A stretch of DNA of 64,000 nt, taken from Promicromonospora umidemergens (GTDB lineage: Bacteria; Actinomycetota; Actinomycetes; Actinomycetales; Cellulomonadaceae). This document shows, piece after piece, positions 44,056-52,191 of this stretch. Every line of letters begins with the position of its first letter. Positions within the stretch are counted from its first letter, which is position 1. Position numbers and translations under genes: made by a program. The notes under the pieces are model-generated. The model had not been told where the DNA came from. It did not search any database and worked only from the letters and a program-made list of their open reading frames with translations. The DNA is taken from assembly GCF_024171995.1 (NCBI RefSeq), contig NZ_JAMTCT010000009.1, forward strand, positions 1 through 64,000, read 5' to 3'.

Positions 44056-44856
44056 TCAGTAGCTGGCACGCCGAGGAACGGCCGAACCGTCGAAGCGCGC
44101 TGAGAGTGCCTCGGAGCCCCGGGCGAGCAGCGCGACGTCTGCACCGACGAGCACGAACGAGGCACCAGCCGCGAGGTAGGCGTCAGCGACGGCCGGGTCG
44201 AACGCGTTGACCCCGACCGGGACGCCGGCGCCGCGCACGATATCGAAAGTGCGCAGCACGGCAGCCATCACGTCCGGATGAGTCTGCTGTCCCAACAACC
44301 CCATCGAGGCCGCGAGGTCCGACGGCCCGACGAAGACGCCGTCCACGCCGTCGACGGCAGCGATCTCGGCTGCCGCCTCGACTCCGGCGACGTTCTCGAT
44401 CTGGACGAACAGGGAGACGTGCTCGTCGGCGGAGGGGAGGTAGCCGTCGACCCGGTTCCAGCGGGCCGAGCGGGCGAGCGCCGAGCCGACGCCGCGGTGG
44501 CCGCGTGGTGGATAGCGCACAGCCTGGACGGCGGCGCGCGCCTCGTCAGCCGACGCCACCATGGGGACGAGCAGGTTCTGTGCGCCGAGGTCGAGCACCT
44601 GCTTGATGGTCACCGGATCGTTGGCGGGCACGCGCACCACGGGTACCGGCGGGTAGGCGGCAACCGCCTGGAGCTGGGCGAGCACGGAGCCGAGCCCGTT
44701 GGGTCCGTGCTCCATGTCGATCAGCAGCCAGTCGAGGCCGCCGCCGGCGCAGATCTCGGCGACGAGCGGGCTGCCGCTGCAGACCCACATCCCGGCGAGC
44801 GGGCGGGTTGCGTCCGTCAGGGCGGTGCGGAAGGTCAGGTTCAGACGAAGTGGCAC
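44056..44856 (-). CDS. HpcH/HpaI-family class II aldolase
   Basis: The 266-residue TIM-barrel pyruvate aldolase has LLIDMEHGPNG, metal-ligand Glu in FVQIENVAGVEAAA and GVDGVFVGPSDLAASMG with the metal Asp. Start GTG (44854-44856) lies inside the end of the hydratase frame, an overlap typical of hpaH-hpaI pairs. HpaI cleaves 4-hydroxy-2-oxoheptanedioate to pyruvate and succinate semialdehyde. Relatives cleave 2-keto-3-deoxy sugar acids, which would suit the dehydratase and GntP nearby. Confidence 0.92.
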   Translation of the reverse strand: MPLRLNLTFRTALTDATRPLAGMWVCSGSPLVAEICAGGGLDWLLIDMEHGPNGLGSVLAQLQAVAAYPPVPVVRVPANDPVTIKQVLDLGAQNLLVPMVASADEARAAVQAVRYPPRGHRGVGSALARSARWNRVDGYLPSADEHVSLFVQIENVAGVEAAAEIAAVDGVDGVFVGPSDLAASMGLLGQQTHPDVMAAVLRTFDIVRGAGVPVGVNAFDPAVADAYLAAGASFVLVGADVALLARGSEALSARFDGSAVPRRASY

Positions 44857-45485
44857 GTAAGGGTTCCCATCTGTCCGTAGTCGCACAGGACGCTGCCGCC
44901 GGGGGTTACCCACATCGGCCGGGTGAACGAGCCCGACAGGATGATCTCGCCGGCTTCGAGCCGTGCCCCGTGCTGGTGGAGCTTGTTGGCGAGCCATGCG
45001 ACACCGTTGGCGGGGTGGTTGAGTACCCCGGCGGCGACCCCTGTCTCCTCGATGGTCTCGTTGCGATAGAGCAGGGCGGAGACTCGCCGCAGGTCCACCC
45101 GGGCGGGCCGGGTCGGGTTGCCGCCCAGGATCATGCCGCCGTAGGCGGCGTTGTCTGCGATCGTGTCGACGATGGTCCGGCCCTCGAGCTCGATGTGCGA
45201 GTTGAGGATCTCCAGGGCGGGGGTCACGTACTCAAGGAGCGCGTTCCATCCGGTCTTGTTCGAGGAGCTGTCCCAGATGCCGACCCTGCGCATCTGCTGA
45301 GCAGACGGCGAGTCGTTGCGGTCGTCGACCATCGGCGTAAGGAGCAGCTGGGCCAGGACCGCCGGGCCGTTGCGGTCACGTGCCATCAGAGTGACGCCTG
45401 CCGCGAGGTCACCGCCGGCGCTCGCCCCACCGACGACGATGCGTTCGGGTCGATGTTGAGCTCCTCGGCGTGATCCGACACCCAC
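44841..45485 (-). pseudogene. Chimeric ORF: alpha/beta-hydrolase middle fused to HpaH-type hydratase C-terminus
   Basis: The N-terminal 80 or so residues (ERIVVGGASAGGDLAAGVTL, LAQLLLTPMVDDRNDSP) are the core of an HSL/acetyl-esterase-type hydrolase, with the nucleophile in GASAGG. From about 45235 the protein becomes EILNSHIELEGRTIVDTIAD, GGMILGGNPTRPARVDLR and AGVLNHPANGVAWLANKL, the C-terminal half of 2-oxo-hept-4-ene-1,7-dioate hydratase (HpaH). Neither enzyme is complete. An in-frame deletion between two neighbouring genes explains it. The ORF overlaps hpaI by 16 bases. Confidence 0.82.
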
Positions 45486-45600
45486 ACCAGACCCGCGTAG
45501 CAGTCCTCGACGGGACCCGGGTGGGGTGTCTCGGTGCGAGCCGGTACTCGACCGAGACCACGGTCATGCCCGCCACGAGACATGGGCTCAACTGCTGCCG
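45486..45600 (-). pseudogene. Frameshifted N-terminal part of the same alpha/beta hydrolase
   Basis: The minus strand reads CLVAGMTVVSVEYRLAPRHP in one frame. After a one-base shift it reads TPHPGPVEDCYAGLVWVSDHAEELNIDPN (45480s region), and after another shift it continues as RIVVGGASAGG in the chimeric ORF. These are successive parts of the hydrolase cap and oxyanion region, now out of frame. The 5' end stops at the HNH gene. Confidence 0.7.
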
Positions 45601-46103
45601 AGCGGCTCGGCGGCGAGCCAGCGTTGAACGAATGCGCGGCCTTCGGCCGTCAGCCGGTACGGCTGCTCCATCATTCCCGGCGTTACGAACATCGCGGACT
45701 TCCTAGGCAACGGCTCAAGGAATCCGTCCCGAATGAGGTACATGAGCAGGATCTCTAAGTTGCCAAGGAGATCGATCGTGTCCTTGTCAGGTCGATCCGC
45801 GAAGTGGAGCAGCACGCGGCGTTCCAGGTCTCCGTACCGCTGGCTAATGACGCTGAGGTTCGCCTTGTACTGCTTCATTGCTTGCCGATCGATCGGCGAC
45901 CTGGGGGCGTCGTACCGAGCGTGGCATGTTGGGCATAGTGCAATGAGGTTGTCGAACGAATGGTTCTTGACGACTGACCACGGCACGATGTGCGCGAGCT
46001 CGACGGGCACCTGTCGGCAGGTAGGAATCGCGCATCGATGACCAGCCTCGACTAGGAGGTCGCGCCGCATATGCGCTGGGATGTCGTCGCGACCGGCTGC
46101 CAT
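45588..46103 (-). CDS. HNH endonuclease-domain protein
   Basis: The 171-residue protein begins MAAGRDDIPAHMRRDLLVEA. An HNH module with zinc Cys pairs follows (GHRCAIPTCRQ, VELAHIVPWSVVKNHSFDNL, IALCPTCHARYD), then a C-terminal helical domain ending in a winged-helix-like stretch (TPGMMEQPYRLTAEGRAFV). It could be a restriction/defence nuclease or a mobile homing-type enzyme. It sits exactly at the truncated edge of the alpha/beta hydrolase, suggesting it came with the rearrangement. No methylase is adjacent. Confidence 0.8.
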   Translation of the reverse strand: MAAGRDDIPAHMRRDLLVEAGHRCAIPTCRQVPVELAHIVPWSVVKNHSFDNLIALCPTCHARYDAPRSPIDRQAMKQYKANLSVISQRYGDLERRVLLHFADRPDKDTIDLLGNLEILLMYLIRDGFLEPLPRKSAMFVTPGMMEQPYRLTAEGRAFVQRWLAAEPLGSS

Positions 46104-46998
46104 GATCCGAAGGTATCCGAGGTCACCTGGATGTACCTCCACCTAAGCACTGGGTGCACGCCGGTGACCCCGCCACCGGATACGCGGCCACGGGCGACAA
46201 TTTGCCACGACCCGTCCTGCGTCGAGGCGAGCAGGGGGACCGCTGCACGGATAGGTGACGGACGGATGGGGGCTGAGCACGGTCGACCCACGCCGTGCTC
46301 CTGACAAGCGCCGGCCACGCCAGGCTCTGACCTGCGGAAGTGCATGTGGGGCGCTACGATGAGAGCCGATCCAGCAGGGTGTGCTTTCCATTGGGTGCTG
46401 AGTCGAGCAACAGGAACACACCCGCGACTCCCGGCCGGGCGCGTCGGGGGAGGGGGGGTCGGCGTCCGACTCGGCGCATCGCGCGATCCGATGTCGGACC
46501 GGAACCCCGACGTCGTGAGAGTCATCTCGCCGGACGAGGCACTGCACCGTTTGTTGAACCACTCGGACCGAATCAGGAGATCGGCACGGCGAAGGTCGCC
46601 AGGACGCTTGGCCTCATCAACGCTCGTCGTTCTGCAATCTGTGCTCCGCTGGCTCTTGGCGTAGTGTCCATCTGGCGCCGCAACCTCGCGACGCCAACAT
46701 CATCAGAACCCGCCGCTGTCGAGCTGATCCTCATCGGTGGGGGAGCGGTAACGCAGCTCTGATTCCCCCATGGTTCCCCCACAGCCCTCGGGCTGATAGC
46801 GAACCAGCAGGTCAGGGCAACAATGCACAGTTCAACGTCTGAAGCCCAGCATTCTCGGGCCCGGTCGGGTCTATCGACGAGGTTTCGGCGCCCAGGGGGT
46901 CTAACGCTCTGATGGTCCCGTTCCTGAGTGCGAGCTCTTGGCTTGGGGGAGCGGAACAGAATTGGCGCCGCGGACGCTCGCCGCCGGAGACAGTTGGC

Positions 46999-47064
46999 TG
47001 ACACGGTTCGTGACACAGTTGCCCGCCTCCGTGCCCGCCTGACACGCGGAATGACACACTTGCA
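46999..47064. repeat. Paired TGACAC repeats
   Basis: TGACAC occurs at 46999, 47011, 47040 and 47052, that is two pairs, each with 12-base spacing and each followed by A(G/C)TTGC. The 25-base units TGACAC-N6-TGACACASTTGC are 41 bases apart. Such phased repeats usually bind a protein. Confidence 0.5.
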
Positions 47065-47219
47065 GCACCCATCGACGCTTACGGTTGCCCACTGTCGCGT
47101 CGGCGTGGCACTCTGGGTCTTCCAGTCCGGGAACGGCGGAATTTAGCCGTTCTGGCCGTCCAACTCGGCCGACAGCACGGATTCGAAACGCGCCTCGCGA
47201 GTGACAACGGCGGCTTCCT

Positions 47220-47240
47220 GCGGAACAGAAGATGTTCCGC
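47220..47240 (+). promoter_or_regulatory. Perfect hairpin upstream of the terminator-like stem
   Basis: GCGGAACA pairs with TGTTCCGC around GAAGA. It is followed 26 bases later by a long second stem, a tandem arrangement ahead of the PAS-ANTAR gene. Confidence 0.45.
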
Positions 47241-47265
47241 CGCAAGTCCGGCTGATCCTCGGTGG

Positions 47266-47302
47266 AGGCCGCTGACCTGGTATCTGGCCAGGTCGGCGGC
47301 CT
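47266..47302 (+). terminator. Strong hairpin, terminator-like
   Basis: AGGCCGCTGACCTGG (47266-47280) pairs with CCAGGTCGGCGGCCT (47288-47302) with one internal asymmetry and a 7-base loop, followed by TTGT. It lies 155 bases before the second PAS-ANTAR gene and could be an attenuator for it or the end of an upstream transcript. Confidence 0.55.
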
Positions 47303-47456
47303 TTGTCGTGTCCCGTGCCGTACCTGGGGAAAGCGCGGTGCGACTTGGTCGGCAGGCGATCCGGACGGCCACGTCAGGCTATTCTGACCACCACCTGGTC
47401 CTGTGCCCCCGTCAGTAGGGGCATCGGCCGTACGACTCAGCCCCCAGAGGACCCCC

Positions 47457-48143
47457 GTGAACACCAAACCCGGCCCCGGCCAGCCGCCGATGGACAACGA
47501 TATTGAGAAGGCGCTCGCCGGAGGTGCCAGGCAGCCGGTCGGGCGGTACCGGCTCGACCTGGCGACAGGCGAGTGGGCCTGGTCGGACGAGGTCTACGTG
47601 ATGCACGGCTTCGAGCCGGGTGACATCGTGCCGACGACGCCTCTCATGCTCGCGCACAAGCACCCCGACGACCGGGCCCGGGTCGACGGTGTCCTGCGAC
47701 GTGCGGCCGAGACAGGGCAGCCGTTCAGCTCGGTGCACCGCATCGTGGATGCCGCAGGCAGGACCCGCACGCTGGCCGTGACCGGTCAAGGGCGGCGTGA
47801 TCCCACGACGGGCCGGGTGACCGAGCTGTTCGGGTACTTCATCGACGTCACCGAGTCACATCGTGAGGCGGCGGCGCGTGAGGCGACGGCGTCGATCCAG
47901 GCATCGGCGGAGCGGCGGGCCGATATCGAGCAGGCCAAGGGCGTGCTCATGGTCATCTACGGTCTGGCCGAGGAAGCGGCGTTCGACCTCTTGCGGGAGG
48001 CCTCCAACCAGACCAACGTGGCCGTCCGGGACATCGCGTACTCGCTGGTGAACCTGTTCTCCGGACCGGACGTCACGGAGTTCCCGACAACTGAGGCGAT
48101 CGACAAGTTCCTGGCCGACCCGGTCCTGCCGAACGACATCTGA
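47457..48143 (+). CDS. PAS-ANTAR regulator, copy 2
   Basis: The 228-residue protein starts at a GTG with AGAGGA upstream (ATG at 47490 is possible). The PAS_3 domain (WAWSDEVYVMHGFEPGD, LAHKHPDDRARVDGV, LFGYFIDVTESHREA) is very like that of copy 1. The ANTAR domain keeps the consensus (RADIEQAKGVLMVIYGLAEE, FDLLREASNQTNVAVRDIAY). It should sense a small molecule or redox state and antiterminate target transcripts with paired hairpins. The two paralogues are 29 kb apart, and both belong to accessory DNA. Confidence 0.93.
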   Translation: MNTKPGPGQPPMDNDIEKALAGGARQPVGRYRLDLATGEWAWSDEVYVMHGFEPGDIVPTTPLMLAHKHPDDRARVDGVLRRAAETGQPFSSVHRIVDAAGRTRTLAVTGQGRRDPTTGRVTELFGYFIDVTESHREAAAREATASIQASAERRADIEQAKGVLMVIYGLAEEAAFDLLREASNQTNVAVRDIAYSLVNLFSGPDVTEFPTTEAIDKFLADPVLPNDI

Positions 48144-48190
48144 CCAACGGTTCCGGCGGTGCGGCAGCGTGGGGGCTGCCCGGCCGATGC

Positions 48191-48490
48191 TCAGCGGCCG
48201 GTGTACGCGTCCGCGTGGTCGGGCGTGGGTGGGATCGGCTGGATCACGTCGAGCAGCACGCCGTCGGGTGCGGCGACGATGAAGTGCCGCTGCCCGAATT
48301 CCTCGTCCCGGAGCGGCAGGAGCGTCTCGAGGCCGGTGCGGCCTGTCAGGCGGGCGTGGACCTCATCGACGTCGTCGACCTTGAGGTTCACGACCACACC
48401 TAGCGGTAGCGCACGGTAGCCGTGCGGGACCGTGGTGTGGTCGTGGGCGAGCAGCGCGAGCTCGAACGTGGGTGGCTCAACGGCCGGAGA
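48191..48490 (-). pseudogene. Partial VOC/glyoxalase-family gene
   Basis: The minus strand encodes [20 protein letters not shown], then [19 protein letters not shown], and the typical C-terminus [20 protein letters not shown]. This is most of a vicinal-oxygen-chelate domain. The first beta-alpha unit, with its metal ligand, cannot be found in any frame upstream of about 48490, so the gene is probably 5'-truncated. It is tail-to-tail with the PAS-ANTAR gene. Confidence 0.65.
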
Positions 48491-48644
48491 GCTTGGCCGC
48501 GCGGGACGCGGCCCACCGTGTGCTCGACCAGCTGTTGGTGGCCGTCGTCAGCTGACCCGCGACCTTGCACGCCGGGCACATCGCCTGGCAGGACAGCCCG
48601 CGGCTCGCGCCGGCGGCGGATCTCGTGAGTCGCTCCGAGGTGTA

Positions 48645-49667
48645 TCAAGGAACCGGGATCGACGACTCCCGCGTCACGATCCGGCAGGGCAGCTCCTCGA
48701 TGCCGGACGCCGCACGCCCCTCGATCGCCTCGAACAGGCGTCGCGCGGCGATCCGGCCCACCTGCTCCAGGTTCATGTCGACGCTGGTGAGCTGCGGCCG
48801 GGTGTTCGTCGTCAGTACCGCCCAGTTGTCGAACCCGATGACCGAGATGTCACGCGGGACGTCCCGCCCCGACTCGCGCAGAGAGTCCAGGACACCCCTG
48901 GCGATCTGGTCGCTGCCGCAGAAGAAGCCGTCCACGTCCGGGTACTGGTCGAGGATCATGCTGGCCACCCCGCGGCCCCAGCCCTCGCTCCACGACCCGA
49001 AGAACGTGCGCCCTCCCACGAGCTCCAGGCCGGCGTCCCGCATGGCCTGCTGCGCCCCGCTGGAGCGGTCCTGGGCGGCCTGGTAGGAAGCGTCGCCCGT
49101 GACGTGCGCGATCCGACGGCGGCCGCAGGCCAGCAGGTGGTCGATCGCGAGGCCGCCCGCCTCGACGTTGTTGGCGGTGATGGAGATGTCGGCCGGGTTC
49201 TCGGAGGGCGCGTACGCGTAGACGACGGGCACGGGGAGGTCACCCGTCAGTGGTGGCCGAGGATCGGTCCGGGACCCGACGACGATCAGCCCCTCGACCC
49301 GGCGGGACAGCAGAGCGCGGATGTGGTGCTGCTCCCGGATCGCGTCGCCACGGGCATCGCACAGGAACACGGAGACCTGGCCGGCGCCGAAAGCGTCCTC
49401 CGCGCCCATCAGCACGGGGATCGAGAAGCGGCCTTCCAGGTCGGACGTGAGCAGGCCGACGGTGCCGGTCCGGCCCTGGAGCAGTCCGCGCGCCACCGCG
49501 TTCGGAGCGAACGAGAGCTGCTCCGCGGCTTCCAGCACCCGGGTGCGGGTCTCGGCGCGGACCTGGGCGCGACCGTTGATGGCCTTGGAGGCGGTGGCGA
49601 TCGAGACCCCCGCGAGGCGGGCGACGTCGGTCAGGGTGGCGGTGCGCGGGGTCTCGGCCGAAGCCAT
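48645..49667 (-). CDS. LacI-family regulator of the arabinoside locus
   Basis: The 340-residue repressor has the helix-turn-helix and hinge TLTDVARLAGVSIATASKAI and ...LSFAPNAVARGLLQGRT. A type I periplasmic-binding-protein effector domain follows (VEGLIVVGSRTDP, GFFCGSDQIARGVLDSL, VIGFDNWAVLTTNTRPQLTS). It is divergent from the binding-protein/permease/GH127 operon. Tandem TTTCGG sites near both promoters, and again at 58.4 kb, are its probable operators. Confidence 0.95.
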   Translation of the reverse strand: MASAETPRTATLTDVARLAGVSIATASKAINGRAQVRAETRTRVLEAAEQLSFAPNAVARGLLQGRTGTVGLLTSDLEGRFSIPVLMGAEDAFGAGQVSVFLCDARGDAIREQHHIRALLSRRVEGLIVVGSRTDPRPPLTGDLPVPVVYAYAPSENPADISITANNVEAGGLAIDHLLACGRRRIAHVTGDASYQAAQDRSSGAQQAMRDAGLELVGGRTFFGSWSEGWGRGVASMILDQYPDVDGFFCGSDQIARGVLDSLRESGRDVPRDISVIGFDNWAVLTTNTRPQLTSVDMNLEQVGRIAARRLFEAIEGRAASGIEELPCRIVTRESSIPVP

Positions 49668-49690
49668 GGCTTCCTCCTGGAAAGTCGATG

Positions 49691-49707
49691 CCGAACCTTA
49701 CCGAAAA
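49691..49707. promoter_or_regulatory. Operator-like site near the LacI promoter
   Basis: CCGAAC (49691) and CCGAAA (49701) are direct repeats 10 bases apart. On the minus strand this reads TTTTCGGTAAGGTTCGGCA, close to the site at 49779-49799. It lies 24 bases upstream of the LacI start, suggesting autoregulation. Confidence 0.5.
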
Positions 49708-49738
49708 GGTGTAACACAATCGTGACGGCTGTTCGTCC

Positions 49739-49767
49739 TTGACGTGGTGTGGCGCCCAGTCTACTGT
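49739..49767 (+). promoter_or_regulatory. Sigma-70-type promoter of the sugar-import operon
   Basis: TTGACG (49739-49744), a 17-base spacer and TACTGT (49762-49767) make a good housekeeping promoter. The TTTCGG operator pair begins 12 bases after the -10 box, so bound repressor would block initiation or early elongation. Confidence 0.65.
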
Positions 49768-49778
49768 CACAGAAAGCC

Positions 49779-49799
49779 TTTTCGGGCGGTTTCGGCAAT
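49779..49799. promoter_or_regulatory. Operator-like TTTCGG pair of the import operon
   Basis: TTTTCGG at 49779-49785 and TTTCGG at 49790-49795 are one helical turn apart, followed by CAATGG. It is the same core as the sites at 58366-58381 and (inverted) 58413-58427. Confidence 0.55.
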
Positions 49800-49851
49800 G
49801 GAGCGCCACCGCTCACCAACCGGCCGACTGACGACGAAGTCAAGGAGACTG

Positions 49852-51159
49852 ATGATGGCTACCCACCGCAGGGCGAGCGCGAGGCTCGTTGCCTCCTTCC
49901 TCGCAGCAGGGCTGGCGAGCACGGCGCTCGCCGCCTGCAGCGCGTCGGACGCGAACGGCGGTACGCAGGAGGCGGAGGTCACCGCCGAGGGCGTCGACGA
50001 CGGCACGGAGCTCACGCTCTGGACCCGTGCACCGCTGGAGCAGCAGGCGAACCTGCTCGTCGAGGCGTACAACGCGTCGCACGAGAACCAGGTCGAGCTC
50101 ACCGTCGTTCCGAACGACGACTACGTGGCGAAGGTGGGCGCAGCAGCGGGCAGCGACAGCCTGCCGGACCTCTTCGCCGCCGACATCGTGTACGTGCCCA
50201 ACTGGGTGCAGCAGGGCCTCTTCGCCGACGTGACCGACGCCGTCGGCGAGCTGGACCACGCCGACCAGATCAACAAGGGCCACCTCGAGGGAGGCACGCT
50301 GGACGGCCGGCAGCACGTGCTGCCGTTCGTCCTCGACGTGTCGGTCATGTTCTACAACAAGGACCTCTACGAACAGGCCGGCCTGGACCCCGAGCAGGGT
50401 CCGACGACGCTGGCCGAGTTCAGCGACCACGCCAAGGCGGTCGACGGGCTCGGCGGCGACGTGTCCGGCACCTACTTCGGCGGAAACTGCGGCGGCTGCC
50501 TCGTCTTCACGTGGTTCCCCCAGGTCTGGGCCGGGGGAGAGGACGTGATGAACGCCGAGGGCACCGAGTCGCTGCTCGCCGGCGACGCCGCGCAGGAGGT
50601 GTACGGCGTCTGGCAGGACCTCGTGCAGTCCGGCGCGGTGGGCGAGGGGTCGAAGGAGGAGACCGGCGCGACGTGGACCGGTCCGTTCCTCGAGGGCGAG
50701 GTCGGCGTGATGCCGTTCCCCGCCACCATGCTCGCCACGGCGGACGAGGCGCTCGGTGAGGTGGGTGTCGCCCCCATCCCTGGGCCCGACGGCGGGGCGT
50801 CCACCTTCGTGGGCGGCGACGGCATCGGCATCTCCAAGGACTCGGAGCAGGCCGACCAGGCGTGGAACTTCATGTCCTGGCTCATGTCGGAGGAGGCGCA
50901 GGTCGAGGTGCTCGCGAAGAACGGCGACGTCGTCTCGCGGGGCGACCTGGCCGAGAACGAGTACTCCGCCAAGGACCCACGGGTCCTGGCGGTCAACGAG
51001 ATCGCGTCGGAGGGCCGCACGCCCCTCGCGATCAACTTCCAGCAGGCGTTCAACGCTCCTGGCAGCCCGTGGGTGACCATGGTCCGCAACGAGGTGTTCG
51101 GCGAGGGCGGCGCCGTGGAGACGGACAACGAGGAGATCACCGCGGTGCTGGCGCAGTAG
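49852..51159 (+). CDS. Sugar-binding lipoprotein (extracellular solute-binding family 1)
   Basis: The 435-residue protein has a lipoprotein signal (SFLAAGLASTALAACSAS; lipid-modified Cys near 26). The mature SBP_bac_1 fold follows (ELTLWTRAPLEQQANLLVEA, DVSVMFYNKDLYEQAGLDPE, GEVGVMPFPATM). CAAGGAG precedes tandem ATGs. It should capture arabinose-containing oligosaccharides released by the enzymes encoded downstream; the ligand is inferred from context. No ATPase is encoded in the locus, so a shared MsmK/MalK-type ATPase elsewhere is expected. Confidence 0.94.
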   Translation: MMATHRRASARLVASFLAAGLASTALAACSASDANGGTQEAEVTAEGVDDGTELTLWTRAPLEQQANLLVEAYNASHENQVELTVVPNDDYVAKVGAAAGSDSLPDLFAADIVYVPNWVQQGLFADVTDAVGELDHADQINKGHLEGGTLDGRQHVLPFVLDVSVMFYNKDLYEQAGLDPEQGPTTLAEFSDHAKAVDGLGGDVSGTYFGGNCGGCLVFTWFPQVWAGGEDVMNAEGTESLLAGDAAQEVYGVWQDLVQSGAVGEGSKEETGATWTGPFLEGEVGVMPFPATMLATADEALGEVGVAPIPGPDGGASTFVGGDGIGISKDSEQADQAWNFMSWLMSEEAQVEVLAKNGDVVSRGDLAENEYSAKDPRVLAVNEIASEGRTPLAINFQQAFNAPGSPWVTMVRNEVFGEGGAVETDNEEITAVLAQ

Positions 51160-51180
51160 CCGCCCGCAGACGTCCGTCTG

Positions 51181-51216
51181 CGTGGTCCCGCCGCCGGAGA
51201 GGCCGGCGGGACCACG
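51181..51216 (+). terminator. Intercistronic hairpin after the binding-protein gene
   Basis: CGTGGTCCCGCCG (51181-51193) pairs perfectly with CGGCGGGACCACG (51204-51216). It lies between the binding-protein stop and the permease start. Such stems commonly protect the upstream mRNA or partly terminate, so that the binding protein is made in excess over the permeases. Confidence 0.65.
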
Positions 51217-51242
51217 TACCGAAGTGAACGAGGAGCCACCCC

Positions 51243-52190
51243 GTGCCCGCGAACCTTTCAGTCCGCCCGTCCGTCAGACCCGTGAGAACCACCAGACCCG
51301 CCCTCGCCGCCGTAGCGCGGCGCCGGGCGCTGCACGGCTGGGCCTACGCCGCGCCGACCGCGGTGCTCGTGATCGGCCTCTTTGTCATCCCCGTCCTGCT
51401 CGTCGGCCAGATGTCGCTCTCCGACTGGCCGTTGCTGTCCGGGAACCAGGGGGTCAACGCACCACAGAACTACCTGGACGCCGTCGGGCACCGGTACTTC
51501 TGGGACTCGGTGGTCTTCACCGTGAAGTACACGGTGATCGCCACCGTGCTGCTCATCGGCCTCGGCCTGGGCTTCGCGCTCCTCGTGCAGGAGTCGAGCC
51601 GCTGGACCGCCGTGCTGCGCACGTCGATCCTGGTGCCCAGCGCGCTCGGGCTGGCGTCCGCCTCGCTGCTCTTCTACGCGCTGTACTCGCCACAGGTCGG
51701 CCCGCTCTCGCCGGTCCTGCAGACGCTCGGCCTCGCCGACGGCCCGGTGACCTTCCTCGGGACGCCGGACAGCGCGCTGTGGTCCACGGTGTTCCTCGTG
51801 GTCTGGCGGTTCGCCGGCTTCTACATGCTGCTGCTCATGGTGGGGCTCCAGGGCATCCCGCACGAGGTCCTCGAAGCCGCTCGGATGGACGGCGCGAACC
51901 GCTGGCAGACCTTCGTGAGCGTCACGCTGCCGCTGCTGCGCCCGTCGCTGGCCCTCTGCACGGTCCTGTGCGTCACGGGTTCGCTCCTGGCCTTCGACCA
52001 GTTCTACATCCTGACCAAGGGCGGGCCGGACAACAGCACGCTCACGGTCGTCCAGCTCATCTACAACGTGGCCTTCCAGGGCCAGAACGACCTCGGCGTC
52101 GCTGCCGCGCTGTCGATCGTCGTCCTGGTCGTGCTCGTCGTCGTGAACGTGGCCCAGCTGCGCGCCATGCGCACCGGCCGGGAGGACTGA
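51243..52190 (+). CDS. Sugar ABC permease (MalF/UgpA type)
   Basis: The 315-residue protein has six membrane helices and a cytoplasmic EAA loop (HEVLEAARMDGANRWQTFVS). It starts at a GTG with GAGGAG upstream. Its stop is one base before the next ATG. It forms the channel with the following permease. Confidence 0.93.
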   Translation: MPANLSVRPSVRPVRTTRPALAAVARRRALHGWAYAAPTAVLVIGLFVIPVLLVGQMSLSDWPLLSGNQGVNAPQNYLDAVGHRYFWDSVVFTVKYTVIATVLLIGLGLGFALLVQESSRWTAVLRTSILVPSALGLASASLLFYALYSPQVGPLSPVLQTLGLADGPVTFLGTPDSALWSTVFLVVWRFAGFYMLLLMVGLQGIPHEVLEAARMDGANRWQTFVSVTLPLLRPSLALCTVLCVTGSLLAFDQFYILTKGGPDNSTLTVVQLIYNVAFQGQNDLGVAAALSIVVLVVLVVVNVAQLRAMRTGRED

Positions 52191-52191
52191 C

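Larger units (their letters stand above)
46104..47456. other. 1.3 kb without a recognised gene
   Basis: A plus-strand frame ends at 46762 (VARTLGLINARRSAICAPLALG) but has no domain and no start. The right part holds paired TGACAC repeats (46999-47057) and two strong hairpins (47220-47302). I see no integrase, tRNA or IS. It may be the scar of a lost mobile element, since the HNH gene borders it. Confidence 0.45.

Noticed and set aside
46340..46762. 140-codon plus-strand frame
   Set aside because: No family, no ribosome site, low protein character in its first half; left as unexplained DNA.
46740..47250. Integrase/att scar next to a tRNA
   Set aside because: No tRNA and no tyrosine recombinase remnant could be identified; only repeats and hairpins are certain.
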